Positions 1 through 6,759 of a stretch of DNA of 12,740 nt are shown here, in pieces. The notes below the pieces were generated by a model. That model saw nothing but the letters and a program-made list of their open reading frames with translations, was not told where the DNA came from and searched no databases. The stretch comes from Opitutales bacterium (GTDB lineage Bacteria > Verrucomicrobiota > Verrucomicrobiia > Opitutales > UBA2987). Positions within the stretch are counted from its first letter, which is position 1. Every line of letters begins with the position of its first letter. Both the position numbers and the translations under genes were made by a program. The stretch covers positions 1-12,740 of the forward strand of contig JAJFLT010000332.1 of assembly GCA_021772555.1 (NCBI GenBank), read 5' to 3'.

Positions 1-50
1 GGAAAGAACCAACTTTGAATTTTTGTAACTGAATCACCATTTCCCGCATT

Positions 51-1091
51 ATGTCCCAAGTTTCTGACATCAACATTGTTGAAACGGCTGTTTTACCGGC
101 GCCGGAATACCTTAGCCGCGAGGTTCCCTGTTCCCATAAGCAAGGGAATTTCGTGGCCGAGGCAAGAAAGGAAATTGGCGAAATCCTTTCCGGTAAAGAC
201 TCCCGCTTGCTCGTCATTGTTGGCCCCTGCTCCATCCACGATGTCGAAGCGGGCCGTGAATACGCCCGCAAACTGGCGGATTTAGCCCGGGAAGTCGCCG
301 ACAAGATTTCAATTGTCATGCGGGTCTATTTTGAAAAACCACGCACCACGGTGGGTTGGAAGGGATTGATCATGGATCCTCACCTGGACGGCAGTTGCAA
401 CATTCCCAGTGGCTTGAAGCTGGCCCGTAAATTTCTCCTCGAAGTCCTCGATCTGGGACTACCCACGGCAACCGAATTGCTCGACCCCATAACTCCGCAG
501 TATATCGCCGATTTGATTTGCTGGAGCGCCATCGGCGCGCGCACCGCGGAATCGCAGACCCACCGCCAAATGGCTTCCGGTTTGTCTATGCCTCTGGGGA
601 TCAAAAATGGCACCTCAGGGGAAATTCTTCCGGCCGTAAACGCCATCAAGGCCGCCCGCGAACCTCAGACATTTCTCGGCGTCAGCCAACAGGGGCTGGC
701 CTCAGCCGTCACCACACGGGGCAATCCTTATTGCCATATCATTCTCCGCGGAGGCGCCCAAGGCCCCAATTGTAGTCCCGAAGACGTAGAGAAAACCCGG
801 TCCCTTCTGCTCGAAGCTGACCTGCCGCCATCCATTATGATCGATTGCAGCCACGACAACAGCGGGAAGGATCCAGCCAGGCAACCGGATGTTTTTCATC
901 GCATTCTCAAAGATCAAGCGGGCAAAGACGGTCCCGTTTACGGGCTCATGTTGGAAAGCAACCTGGTGGCGGGGAATCAATCTTTTCCCCAGGCGAAGGA
1001 AAAACTGCGCTATGGCCAATCGATTACGGATGCCTGTATCGGTTGGGAGGAAACCCGGGAATTGATCCTGGCCGAATACAAAAACCTTTGA
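51..1091 (+). CDS. aroF: 3-deoxy-7-phosphoheptulonate (DAHP) synthase, class I (AroF/G/H type)
   Basis: This cytosolic enzyme condenses phosphoenolpyruvate with erythrose 4-phosphate, the first step of the shikimate route to aromatic amino acids. The 346-residue length matches the E. coli-type (I-alpha) enzymes. Seen directly: VGPCSIHD at 57-64, RVYFEKPRTT at 91-100, IGARTAES at 161-168, GIKNGTSG at 183-190, ILRGG at 231-235 and IDCSHDNSGKD at 264-274. Residues matching the known metal ligands of AroG are present (C60, H268, E302, D327), as are the substrate-binding positions R91, K96, R164, K185 and R233. The N-terminal extension before residue 50 is typical of the feedback-regulated forms, but I cannot tell whether Phe, Tyr or Trp is the effector, so the symbol only denotes the family. 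The ATG at 51 has no clear Shine-Dalgarno. The next gene starts 44 bases after the stop, so co-transcription is possible. Confidence 0.97.
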   Translation: MSQVSDINIVETAVLPAPEYLSREVPCSHKQGNFVAEARKEIGEILSGKDSRLLVIVGPCSIHDVEAGREYARKLADLAREVADKISIVMRVYFEKPRTTVGWKGLIMDPHLDGSCNIPSGLKLARKFLLEVLDLGLPTATELLDPITPQYIADLICWSAIGARTAESQTHRQMASGLSMPLGIKNGTSGEILPAVNAIKAAREPQTFLGVSQQGLASAVTTRGNPYCHIILRGGAQGPNCSPEDVEKTRSLLLEADLPPSIMIDCSHDNSGKDPARQPDVFHRILKDQAGKDGPVYGLMLESNLVAGNQSFPQAKEKLRYGQSITDACIGWEETRELILAEYKNL

Positions 1092-1116
1092 ATTTTTCTG
1101 CAAAAACTGTTAAAAA
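1088..1116 (+). promoter_or_regulatory. possible sigma70-type promoter for mdh
   Basis: TTGAAT at 1088-1093 is followed after exactly 17 bases by TAAAAA at 1111-1116, each matching four of six consensus positions. It overlaps the end of the DAHP synthase gene and lies just before the mdh start at 1136. The region is AT-rich, so such matches arise easily by chance; read-through from upstream would serve equally well. Confidence 0.25.
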
Positions 1117-1135
1117 AACGCAATCCATACAAATT

Positions 1136-2116
1136 ATGAAAAATCCTATTCGAATTGCTGTTACCGGCGCTGCCGGGCAAATTGGCTACGCCCTAGTTTT
1201 TAGAATCGCCTCGGGCGCTCTTTTCGGCTCCGACCAACCGGTCAGCCTCAACCTGATCGAGATTCCGCCCGCCCTCGACGCCCTCGAAGGCGTGGTCATG
1301 GAATTGAACGACTGCGCTTTTCCCCTGTTGCGGGATGTGGTTCCAACGGTCGATTTGGATGAAGGTTTTCGAGACGCTAATTGGTGCCTGCTGGTGGGTA
1401 GCGTACCCCGCAAGGCTGGCATGGAACGCGGCGACTTACTGGGAATCAATGGCAAGATTTTTGTCGGACAAGGGCAGGCTATCGCTAATAATGCGGCTTC
1501 CGATGTGCAAACCCTGGTCATTGGAAATCCCTGCAACACCAACTGCCTGATCGCAATGAACAATGCTCGCGATGTTCCCCGCGATCGCTGGTTCGCCATG
1601 ACCAGATTGGACGAAAACCGGGCCAAGTATCAACTCGCTCAAAAAGCGGGCCGCGAAATCACGGCGGTCAGCAACATGACCATCTGGGGCAACCATTCCG
1701 CCACCCAATATCCGGACTTTTATAATGCCAGAATCGATGGAAATTCCGCCTTTGAGGTCATCGGCGACGATCAATGGCTTAAAGATGAGTTTATACCGAC
1801 CGTGCAAAAACGTGGAGCCGCTATCATCAAGGCACGTGGCCTCTCCTCCGCCGCCTCCGCTGCCAATGCCATTGTCGATACCGTGCATTCCTTGACAAAT
1901 CCGACCCCGAGCGGCGATTGGAACAGCGTATGTGTCTGTTCGGACGGCAGTTATGGGACGCGTGAGGGGCTCATCACATCCTTTCCGGTGCGTACGGACG
2001 ACCAAAACTGGGAAATTGTCCAGGGGCTCGACGTTAATGAATTCAGCCGGGCCAAAATCGACGCTTCGGTCGCGGAATTGGCCGAGGAACAAGCGCTGGT
2101 CGGGGAAATGCTTTAG
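1136..2116 (+). CDS. mdh: malate dehydrogenase, NAD-dependent
   Basis: This enzyme interconverts malate and oxaloacetate with NAD in the TCA cycle. The 326-residue product belongs to the Thermus/cytosolic-type MDH group. Seen: Rossmann loop GAAGQIG at 11-17; acidic E42 after the second strand (LIEIP), which in this group goes with NAD rather than NADP use; PRKAGMERGDLL at 91-102 with the substrate arginines on the mobile loop; GNPCNTN at 130-136; RLDENRAK at 157-164 with catalytic D159; and GNHSATQYPDF at 185-195 with catalytic H187. The open frame extends upstream to 845, but that part overlaps the DAHP synthase gene in another frame. The ATG at 1136 puts the beta-strand and GxxGxxG motif at the usual distance from the N terminus, so I choose it. 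No Shine-Dalgarno is visible. Confidence 0.97.
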   Translation: MKNPIRIAVTGAAGQIGYALVFRIASGALFGSDQPVSLNLIEIPPALDALEGVVMELNDCAFPLLRDVVPTVDLDEGFRDANWCLLVGSVPRKAGMERGDLLGINGKIFVGQGQAIANNAASDVQTLVIGNPCNTNCLIAMNNARDVPRDRWFAMTRLDENRAKYQLAQKAGREITAVSNMTIWGNHSATQYPDFYNARIDGNSAFEVIGDDQWLKDEFIPTVQKRGAAIIKARGLSSAASAANAIVDTVHSLTNPTPSGDWNSVCVCSDGSYGTREGLITSFPVRTDDQNWEIVQGLDVNEFSRAKIDASVAELAEEQALVGEML

Positions 2117-2163
2117 TTTGGCTACTTTTTCTCCAATTCGGTGAATATTTTGAATCCAAACTA
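2114..2163 (+). terminator. inverted repeat after mdh, possible weak terminator
   Basis: TAGTTTGG (2114-2121, beginning with the mdh stop codon) is matched perfectly by CCAAACTA (2156-2163). The 34-base loop contains a smaller ATTC/GAAT hairpin. No run of T follows the second arm, so an intrinsic terminator is not certain. Confidence 0.3.
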
Positions 2164-2178
2164 GCGTCGGACCGCGTT

Positions 2179-2205
2179 TTAGGAGTGAACCTATCTAATT
2201 CCTAA
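2179..2205. promoter_or_regulatory. inverted repeat ahead of the sigma-factor operon, possible operator
   Basis: TTAGGA (2179-2184) and TCCTAA (2200-2205) form a perfect 6-base inverted repeat around 15 bases. It ends 16 bases before the ATG at 2222 and just upstream of the GAGG that acts as its ribosome binding site. It could be a protein-binding dyad or an mRNA stem; the sequence alone does not decide. Confidence 0.3.
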
Positions 2206-2210
2206 TGATC

Positions 2211-2214
2211 GAGG
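2211..2214 (+). promoter_or_regulatory. ribosome binding site (GAGG) for the DUF6249-like gene
   Basis: GAGG lies 7 bases upstream of the ATG at 2222. It is one of the few convincing Shine-Dalgarno matches in the window and supports this start. Confidence 0.55.
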
Positions 2215-2221
2215 CTTATCA

Positions 2222-2947
2222 ATGAATCAAAATCTTCACAGAAAAAACGGAAAAGTAAATTCGTTACCGGCAAGGGCATTTTTTTTCACCATCACTATTT
2301 TGCTGATGCTCGGATTATCTTCGGCTCCACTGAGCCTTAATGCCCAACAAGCATCCGGGGATGTGGCCGAGAATACCGAAACCCCAAAGGCGGATGAGGT
2401 ATCGTGGGAAGATGGGACGACCGAGATTTTCGGACAGGAATACAATGCTCAAGAATTGGAAGTGCTCAAAAAACTCAGCCCGGACCAATTGCAGCAATTT
2501 TTAATGCAAAAGGAGCAATTGGAATTCGAGAGTCACAATAGCATCGATTGGGAGGAAATGATCATAGCGCCGCTAATTGTGGGAATGGTGTTTATTACCC
2601 CTGTTTTCATAGTGGGCTGCCTGGTGTATTTCTCCTATCGGGAAAAACAACTCGTCCATGCCTCTATCGCCAAAATGGTGGAAAAAGGTGTGGAGATCCC
2701 CCCTCACCTCTTGATTCAAGAGAAAAAACAAAAAGAAAGCAACCCCAACACCGACCTCAAAAAAGCCCTCATACTCCTGTCTGTGGGGGTAAGTGTAAGC
2801 TTGTTTTTCTTCTACATACCCGACGCAAGAGAAGAAGGAGCCTGGAGCCTGGGGTTGATTCCTTTCTTCATCGGCCTTGCCTACCTGTCTTTTTGGAAGC
2901 TGGATAAACCCAGACGGAAAGCTCTACCGACGGGTCTTTCAGAATAG
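2222..2947 (+). CDS. DUF6249-like membrane protein, first gene of an ECF sigma operon
   Basis: The function is unknown. The 241-residue protein has a hydrophobic N-terminal segment (about 18-38) that looks like a signal peptide ending near LNAQ (39-42). An acidic, glutamine-rich periplasmic-looking stretch follows (50-110). There are three further membrane segments: about 113-137, then 180-199 and 207-224. Between them sits a basic cytoplasmic-looking loop with VHASIAKMVEKGVEIPPHLL (145-164), the hallmark I associate with DUF6249 proteins. Members of that group are often found beside ECF sigma factors, and here the sigma gene begins 9 bases after this stop, in the same reading frame. A role in sensing an envelope signal or holding the sigma factor is inference. 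The start at 2222 has a GAGG upstream. Confidence 0.75.
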   Translation: MNQNLHRKNGKVNSLPARAFFFTITILLMLGLSSAPLSLNAQQASGDVAENTETPKADEVSWEDGTTEIFGQEYNAQELEVLKKLSPDQLQQFLMQKEQLEFESHNSIDWEEMIIAPLIVGMVFITPVFIVGCLVYFSYREKQLVHASIAKMVEKGVEIPPHLLIQEKKQKESNPNTDLKKALILLSVGVSVSLFFFYIPDAREEGAWSLGLIPFFIGLAYLSFWKLDKPRRKALPTGLSE

Positions 2948-2956
2948 CCTGAAGCG

Positions 2957-3505
2957 GTGTCCTTCCCGGATGCAGATCTCATCGCAAGAGTCCTTCTCAA
3001 TGACGACCACCATGCCTTTGGAGAACTTACCCGGCGCCATCAATCGGCAGTGCGTAATATGCTGCGCAAGCTTACGGCGGGGGATAATGCCCTGGCAGAT
3101 GATCTGGCTCAGGAAACCTTCATCCGGGCCTACCGGTCGCTGGCCAAATACCGGGGAACGGGGAAATTTTCGTCATGGCTCTATCGCATTGCCTACAATC
3201 TCTTTATCAGTCATATTCGCAAAAAACGGGAATACACAACCAGCAGCGAGGACACGCCCATTGAAGGCGAGGTGCCTCCCCAAACGAAAAAAGTCCACCT
3301 TAAGCTCGATTTGGCCCAAGCCATGAAACAGTTGAAAGAAGATGAGCGGGCAGCCATCAGCCTGTGTTACCAGAAAGGCCTCACACATGAGGAGGCGGCC
3401 AAAACGCTCAGTTGCCCGATAGGAACACTTAAAACCAACATTTTGCGGGGGAAAAACAAATTGCGCATCTTGCTCCAGGAATGGAATACCCAGGCCGCCG
3501 GATAA
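2957..3505 (+). CDS. RNA polymerase sigma factor, ECF subfamily (RpoE-like)
   Basis: This is an alternative sigma factor that directs RNA polymerase to a dedicated promoter set, usually for envelope or stress responses. At 182 residues it has only the two ECF domains. Region 2 spans about 20-90, including DDLAQETFIRAYRSL (48-62) and the KFSSWLYRIAYNLF stretch (70-83) with its conserved tryptophan. Region 4 spans about 115-172, with a helix-turn-helix in LTHEEAAKTLSCPIGTLKTN (142-161). The start is GTG at 2957. It is the only usable start in frame, because the stop of the previous gene lies four codons upstream in the same frame. No strong Shine-Dalgarno is present, which points to translational coupling. 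The next gene follows after 6 bases and may encode a membrane regulator. Autoregulation of the operon is likely for the family but not shown. Confidence 0.93.
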   Translation: MSFPDADLIARVLLNDDHHAFGELTRRHQSAVRNMLRKLTAGDNALADDLAQETFIRAYRSLAKYRGTGKFSSWLYRIAYNLFISHIRKKREYTTSSEDTPIEGEVPPQTKKVHLKLDLAQAMKQLKEDERAAISLCYQKGLTHEEAAKTLSCPIGTLKTNILRGKNKLRILLQEWNTQAAG

Positions 3506-3511
3506 AATACA

Positions 3512-3838
3512 ATGGATCCATCGGACATCGATCAACAACTGGAAGCCCTTCTCAACGAAGAAGAGCCCTATATCGATGATGCTGGATTTACCCGGTCCAT
3601 GCTGGACAATCTGCCGCCGCCAACTCGACGTCCTGCCTGGTTCAAACCCGCCGCTCTGATTTCTTCTACGGTTTTATCGTCAATCCTGGTGGTAGTTTTC
3701 TTGCCGGATTCCAATTTTCTAACCACCAGGATAAACGAGATTTTTAGTCTCGGCGCTCTCTGGACGGGGACTATTTTTTCCGCCGTCATGGTGGGGGTGT
3801 CCGCCCTTTCATTGCTCATTGCCAATAGCAAACTGTAG
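3512..3838 (+). CDS. small two-helix membrane protein, possible anti-sigma factor
   Basis: This 108-residue protein has a hydrophilic, acidic N-terminal region (1-42) followed by two predicted membrane helices (about 46-64 and 84-104). A short N-terminal cytoplasmic part joined to membrane helices directly behind an ECF sigma gene is the usual arrangement of membrane anti-sigma factors, and it resembles the DUF5056-type proteins found in that place. I see no HxxxCxxC zinc motif, so it is not a ZAS-type anti-sigma. The start is ATG at 3512, 6 bases after the sigma stop, with no clear Shine-Dalgarno, so translation is probably coupled. The partner role is inferred from position and topology only. 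Confidence 0.65.
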   Translation: MDPSDIDQQLEALLNEEEPYIDDAGFTRSMLDNLPPPTRRPAWFKPAALISSTVLSSILVVVFLPDSNFLTTRINEIFSLGALWTGTIFSAVMVGVSALSLLIANSKL

Positions 3839-3858
3839 GGCCTGCGACTCCCCGGCGT

Positions 3859-3881
3859 ATTATCCTATTCGATGGGATAAT
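3859..3881 (+). terminator. hairpin after the sigma operon
   Basis: ATTATCC (3859-3865) and GGATAAT (3875-3881) form a perfect 7-base inverted repeat with a 9-base loop, 21 bases after the last stop of the operon. The stem is AT-rich and has no T-run after it. It may be a weak terminator, a 3'-end stabilising stem or an operator. Confidence 0.3.
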
Positions 3882-3959
3882 TGACCTCGAATGCGTCCTA
3901 TCCAATCCATTGGCTGGGTCTATAGCCACAACGAGGTTCATGAATTTCAAATAATGAGT

Positions 3960-3991
3960 TTGTCAACCAGCCTATCATAATGTAGTATAAA
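3960..3991 (+). promoter_or_regulatory. possible promoter for the prepilin gene
   Basis: TTGTCA (3960-3965, five of six to consensus) is followed after 17 bases by TAGTAT (3983-3988). A better -10-like TATAAA overlaps it at 3986-3991, but with a 20-base spacer. The element lies 24 bases before the ATG at 4015 in a 176-base intergenic stretch, a sensible place for a promoter. Confidence 0.4.
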
Positions 3992-4014
3992 TTCTTTTCC
4001 TATTTGAAGTAGCA

Positions 4015-4509
4015 ATGTGGCCGAAAAACAAAGGGAGTGGCTTTACTTTACTTGAGATACTGGCCGTCGTAATAATTACGGGTATTCTCATTTCTTTAGC
4101 CATACCCGGAGCCAACAAACTGATATTGACAACCCGCAACAATATCATTGTAAACGACTTGAAGGTATTTGCCGGCGCCTTCCACCAATATGCCGGTGAA
4201 AATGGCGCCTGGCCGGACGACCAAGGCTCCAACGACGCTTTTCCTCCCAACATGGAAGGCTATTTGATGGAGACCGCCTGGACCCGTAAAACACCCATCG
4301 GCGGGAATTACAACTGGGACAAGAATTCAAACCATGGCGGAACGGTCTTTGAAGCCGTAATTTCCATCACCGATTCGAACGAAAGCGAGATTATAGTGAC
4401 CATGGATCAATTGGGTCTCATCGATGCGCAGATCGACGATGGGAATCTAAACTCCGGATTGTTCCGCCTGGGTCGCCGTAACATTCCGATTTTCATTGTC
4501 TCAAATTGA
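4015..4509 (+). CDS. prepilin-like protein (type IV pilin / type II secretion pseudopilin family)
   Basis: This 164-residue protein has a class III signal sequence. A short basic leader (1-9) ends in glycine, followed by FTLLE (10-14) and a hydrophobic helix to about 35. Prepilin peptidase would cut after G9 and methylate F10. The glutamate at +5 of the mature protein (E14), needed for assembly, is present. The body has the GAWPDD (64-69) and TPIGGNYNWD (93-102) blocks that I associate with a verrucomicrobial pseudopilin-like family. It has no cysteine pair like that of type IVa major pilins. No other secretion or pilus gene is nearby, so it is an orphan pilin in this window. The start at 4015 gives a leader of normal length. 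The substrate and role of the fibre, if one forms, are unknown. Confidence 0.88.
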   Translation: MWPKNKGSGFTLLEILAVVIITGILISLAIPGANKLILTTRNNIIVNDLKVFAGAFHQYAGENGAWPDDQGSNDAFPPNMEGYLMETAWTRKTPIGGNYNWDKNSNHGGTVFEAVISITDSNESEIIVTMDQLGLIDAQIDDGNLNSGLFRLGRRNIPIFIVSN

Positions 4510-4514
4510 CCGAG

Positions 4515-4541
4515 AACCCTTTTGCTGTAACTGGAAGGGTT
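4515..4541 (+). terminator. hairpin between the prepilin and TPR genes
   Basis: AACCCTT (4515-4521) and AAGGGTT (4535-4541) form a perfect 7-base inverted repeat with a 13-base loop, starting 6 bases after the prepilin stop. No T-run follows. It may partly terminate or stabilise the prepilin transcript and so set the ratio between the two genes. Confidence 0.4.
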
Positions 4542-4575
4542 GATGCATCCTAAACCGGCCATCGAAAATTAATCT

Positions 4576-6687
4576 ATGGTCGCACGAGCAATAAAGGTCC
4601 AAGGTTCGATTGCCGGTTGGCTGAGCTTTTTGATACTTTTTGCCGTCCTCCTATGCTTTTGGCCGGTTTTCGGCAACGGTTTCGTTAATTGGGACGACAA
4701 AGCGGTTCTTTTGGAAAACCACAATTACCGTGGTCTGACATTTACTCACTTTACCTGGATGTTCAGTTCCTTCCATGCCGGACACTACCATCCATTGACC
4801 TGGATTTCGTTTGCCATCGATTATTCGATATGGGGAATGAATCCCCTCGGTTACCATTTAACCAATGTCGTTTTACACGCCCTCAATGCGGTAGTTTTCT
4901 TCTATCTTCTACAAGCGTTACTGCAAAGAGGCCGGGAAAATCTTTTGGGAAATAAACTCCGCGTAAACCAAATTTGCTGCGCGGTGGGGGCTCTCTTCTT
5001 CGCACTGCATCCATTGAGAGTAGAGTCGGTGGCCTGGGCCACGGAAAGACGCGATGTCCTCTCCGGCCTATTTTATATTCTTACCATTTTCGCCTATATC
5101 AAGATGCAGGCGAACGGGGGCGCAAGCACGCTCCGGAAAAAATGGTACCTGCTTTCAATTTTCGCTTTTATCCTGTCTTTGCTTTCCAAAGCCTGGGGCA
5201 TCACATTGCCTCTCGTGCTGCTGGTGATGGATGTTTACCCACTGCGCAGAATTTCCCTGAGGGATGGAGCCATTGTTTTGCGGCAAAAGGTTTGTCGGGA
5301 GAAAGCGCCATATATACTGCTGGCCGCTATTTTCGCCTGTCTGGGTTTTATGGCCCAGTACCAAACAGCCATGCACATGGTGGTCGATCACGGGCTTGTT
5401 GACCGCTTGATGCAGGCCGCCTATGGGCTTTGCTTTTATCCGATCAAAACGCTGCTTCCGCTGAACCTTTCCCCTCTTTATCTGCTGGAACATTCCTTCA
5501 ATCCAGCGGCCCCGAAGTTTTTTGGGAGCGCCTTTGCCGCGGTAGGCGTTTCGGTCGCTTTGGCTATGCTTTGGCGTCGCCTGCCGTGGGCTATCTGCGC
5601 CTGGATTTGCTATGGTATAATCGTGTCGCCCGTCCTCGGCCTGACCCAGAGTGGAGAGCAGATTGCCGCCGACCGCTATTCCTACCTGGCCTGCCTGCCC
5701 TTCGCCGTCCTGGCCAGCACAGGCCTTTTAAGAATTTGGAAAATTGACGCAACGGGTGGCCATTTCAAACATCTGGGAAAATGGGTCGCGATCTGCTCGG
5801 CGATAATTCTGGGTGGGGTTTCCTCTTTAACCTATAAGCAAATCGGCATTTGGAAGGACACCATTTCCCTCTGGAACCGTGCCATAGAAGTCGAGCCTGC
5901 CAATTATGTAGCTTTTAACAACCGCGGTAACGCCCGCTTTGAATTGGGCGATGCCAAAGACGCATTGTCAGATTTCGACCGCGCAATCAGTCTCGATCCG
6001 GCCTACGCCAAATCGTATTACAATCGGAGCAATGTCCGTAAAAGCCTGGGCGATCGAAACGCGGCGCTAGCCGATGCGGACAAGGCGGTTGAGTTACATC
6101 CGACCTATTTTCAGGCATACAATAATCGGGGCACGCTGCGGCGAAGTCTGGGCGACGCTAAAGGCGCACTGAGCGATTTCTCGGAAGCTATCCGACTAAA
6201 CCCCCGCTACGCCATCGCCCATGCCAACCGTGGCGGTTTGCTGGCCGAAATGGGCGCATTGCCGAAAGCCCTGGTCGACCTGAATGAAGCCATCAGCCTG
6301 CAGCCGGAATACGCGCAAGCGTATTTCAATCGAGCCATCCTTTATTTTGAACAAGATCAATTCGAACAATCGATTTCCGATTTTGACAAGGTCATCCGCC
6401 TCCAACCGAGCCATGTCGAAGCTTATTTTCAACGCGGTGTGCTACGCCGGAAAAACGGCGATGTGGAGGGAGCATTGGTCGATTACAACAAAGCCATCGA
6501 ACTAAACCCTCTTCATTTGGACGCCTATGTGAAACGCGGAGGATTACGCGGCAACCTGGGCGACTTGGAGGGAGTGATTGAGGATTACTCAAAAGCCATC
6601 GAAATCGCTCCCCAAAATTGGCCTCCCCGCAAACAACTGGAAAATTACATCATCCAAGCTCGCCAATTGCTATGGAATCAAAAATAG
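4576..6687 (+). CDS. multi-pass membrane protein with C-terminal TPR repeats (TMTC-like, GT-C fold candidate)
   Basis: The 703 residues fall into two parts. The N-terminal half (about 15-435) is a multi-pass membrane domain with the signature blocks of the TMTC/bacterial O-mannosyltransferase-like group: NWDD at 38-41 in the first large outer loop, HPLTW at 72-76, and ALHPLRVESVAWATERRDVL (143-162). Acidic residues in the first loop are the usual catalytic or metal-associated position in GT-C glycosyltransferases, so a lipid-linked sugar donor is plausible. The C-terminal part (443-680) is seven tandem 34-residue TPR units, presumably for protein binding. Enzymatic activity is inferred from family resemblance; many bacterial relatives are annotated only as TPR proteins. 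It lies 66 bases downstream of the prepilin gene on the same strand. No clear Shine-Dalgarno precedes the ATG. It ends at a strong terminator. Confidence 0.85.
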   Translation: MVARAIKVQGSIAGWLSFLILFAVLLCFWPVFGNGFVNWDDKAVLLENHNYRGLTFTHFTWMFSSFHAGHYHPLTWISFAIDYSIWGMNPLGYHLTNVVLHALNAVVFFYLLQALLQRGRENLLGNKLRVNQICCAVGALFFALHPLRVESVAWATERRDVLSGLFYILTIFAYIKMQANGGASTLRKKWYLLSIFAFILSLLSKAWGITLPLVLLVMDVYPLRRISLRDGAIVLRQKVCREKAPYILLAAIFACLGFMAQYQTAMHMVVDHGLVDRLMQAAYGLCFYPIKTLLPLNLSPLYLLEHSFNPAAPKFFGSAFAAVGVSVALAMLWRRLPWAICAWICYGIIVSPVLGLTQSGEQIAADRYSYLACLPFAVLASTGLLRIWKIDATGGHFKHLGKWVAICSAIILGGVSSLTYKQIGIWKDTISLWNRAIEVEPANYVAFNNRGNARFELGDAKDALSDFDRAISLDPAYAKSYYNRSNVRKSLGDRNAALADADKAVELHPTYFQAYNNRGTLRRSLGDAKGALSDFSEAIRLNPRYAIAHANRGGLLAEMGALPKALVDLNEAISLQPEYAQAYFNRAILYFEQDQFEQSISDFDKVIRLQPSHVEAYFQRGVLRRKNGDVEGALVDYNKAIELNPLHLDAYVKRGGLRGNLGDLEGVIEDYSKAIEIAPQNWPPRKQLENYIIQARQLLWNQK
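5902..6615 (+). repeat. seven tandem TPR-coding units (102 bases each)
   Basis: This stretch encodes seven consecutive 34-residue TPR motifs without gaps (residues 443-680), each ending in a variant of AIxLxP. The units have diverged at the nucleotide level, so this is an old protein-level repeat rather than a recent DNA duplication. Confidence 0.85.
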
Positions 6688-6696
6688 GTTCCGACT

Positions 6697-6734
6697 ACAA
6701 AAAAGCGGCCGGATTTCTCCGGCCGCTTTTAAAA
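6697..6734. terminator. bidirectional rho-independent terminator
   Basis: GCGGCCGG (6705-6712) pairs perfectly with CCGGCCGC (6719-6726) around a 6-base loop. The stem is extended by AAAA/TTTT on either side to 12 base pairs. On the plus strand TTTT follows; on the minus strand a run of six T follows. It sits between the convergent TPR and TonB-receptor genes, 17 bases after one stop and about 26 bases after the other, so it serves both. Confidence 0.93.
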
Positions 6735-6759
6735 TTAGACAATTGGAATTAACCAACGA

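Noticed and set aside
845..1135. Open extension upstream of mdh giving a 423-residue product
   Set aside because: It overlaps the DAHP synthase coding region in another frame, and the MDH domain begins normally at 1136.
1436..2092. 218-codon open frame on the minus strand inside mdh
   Set aside because: It lies opposite a certain gene, has no family resemblance, and its length is explained by the codon bias of mdh.
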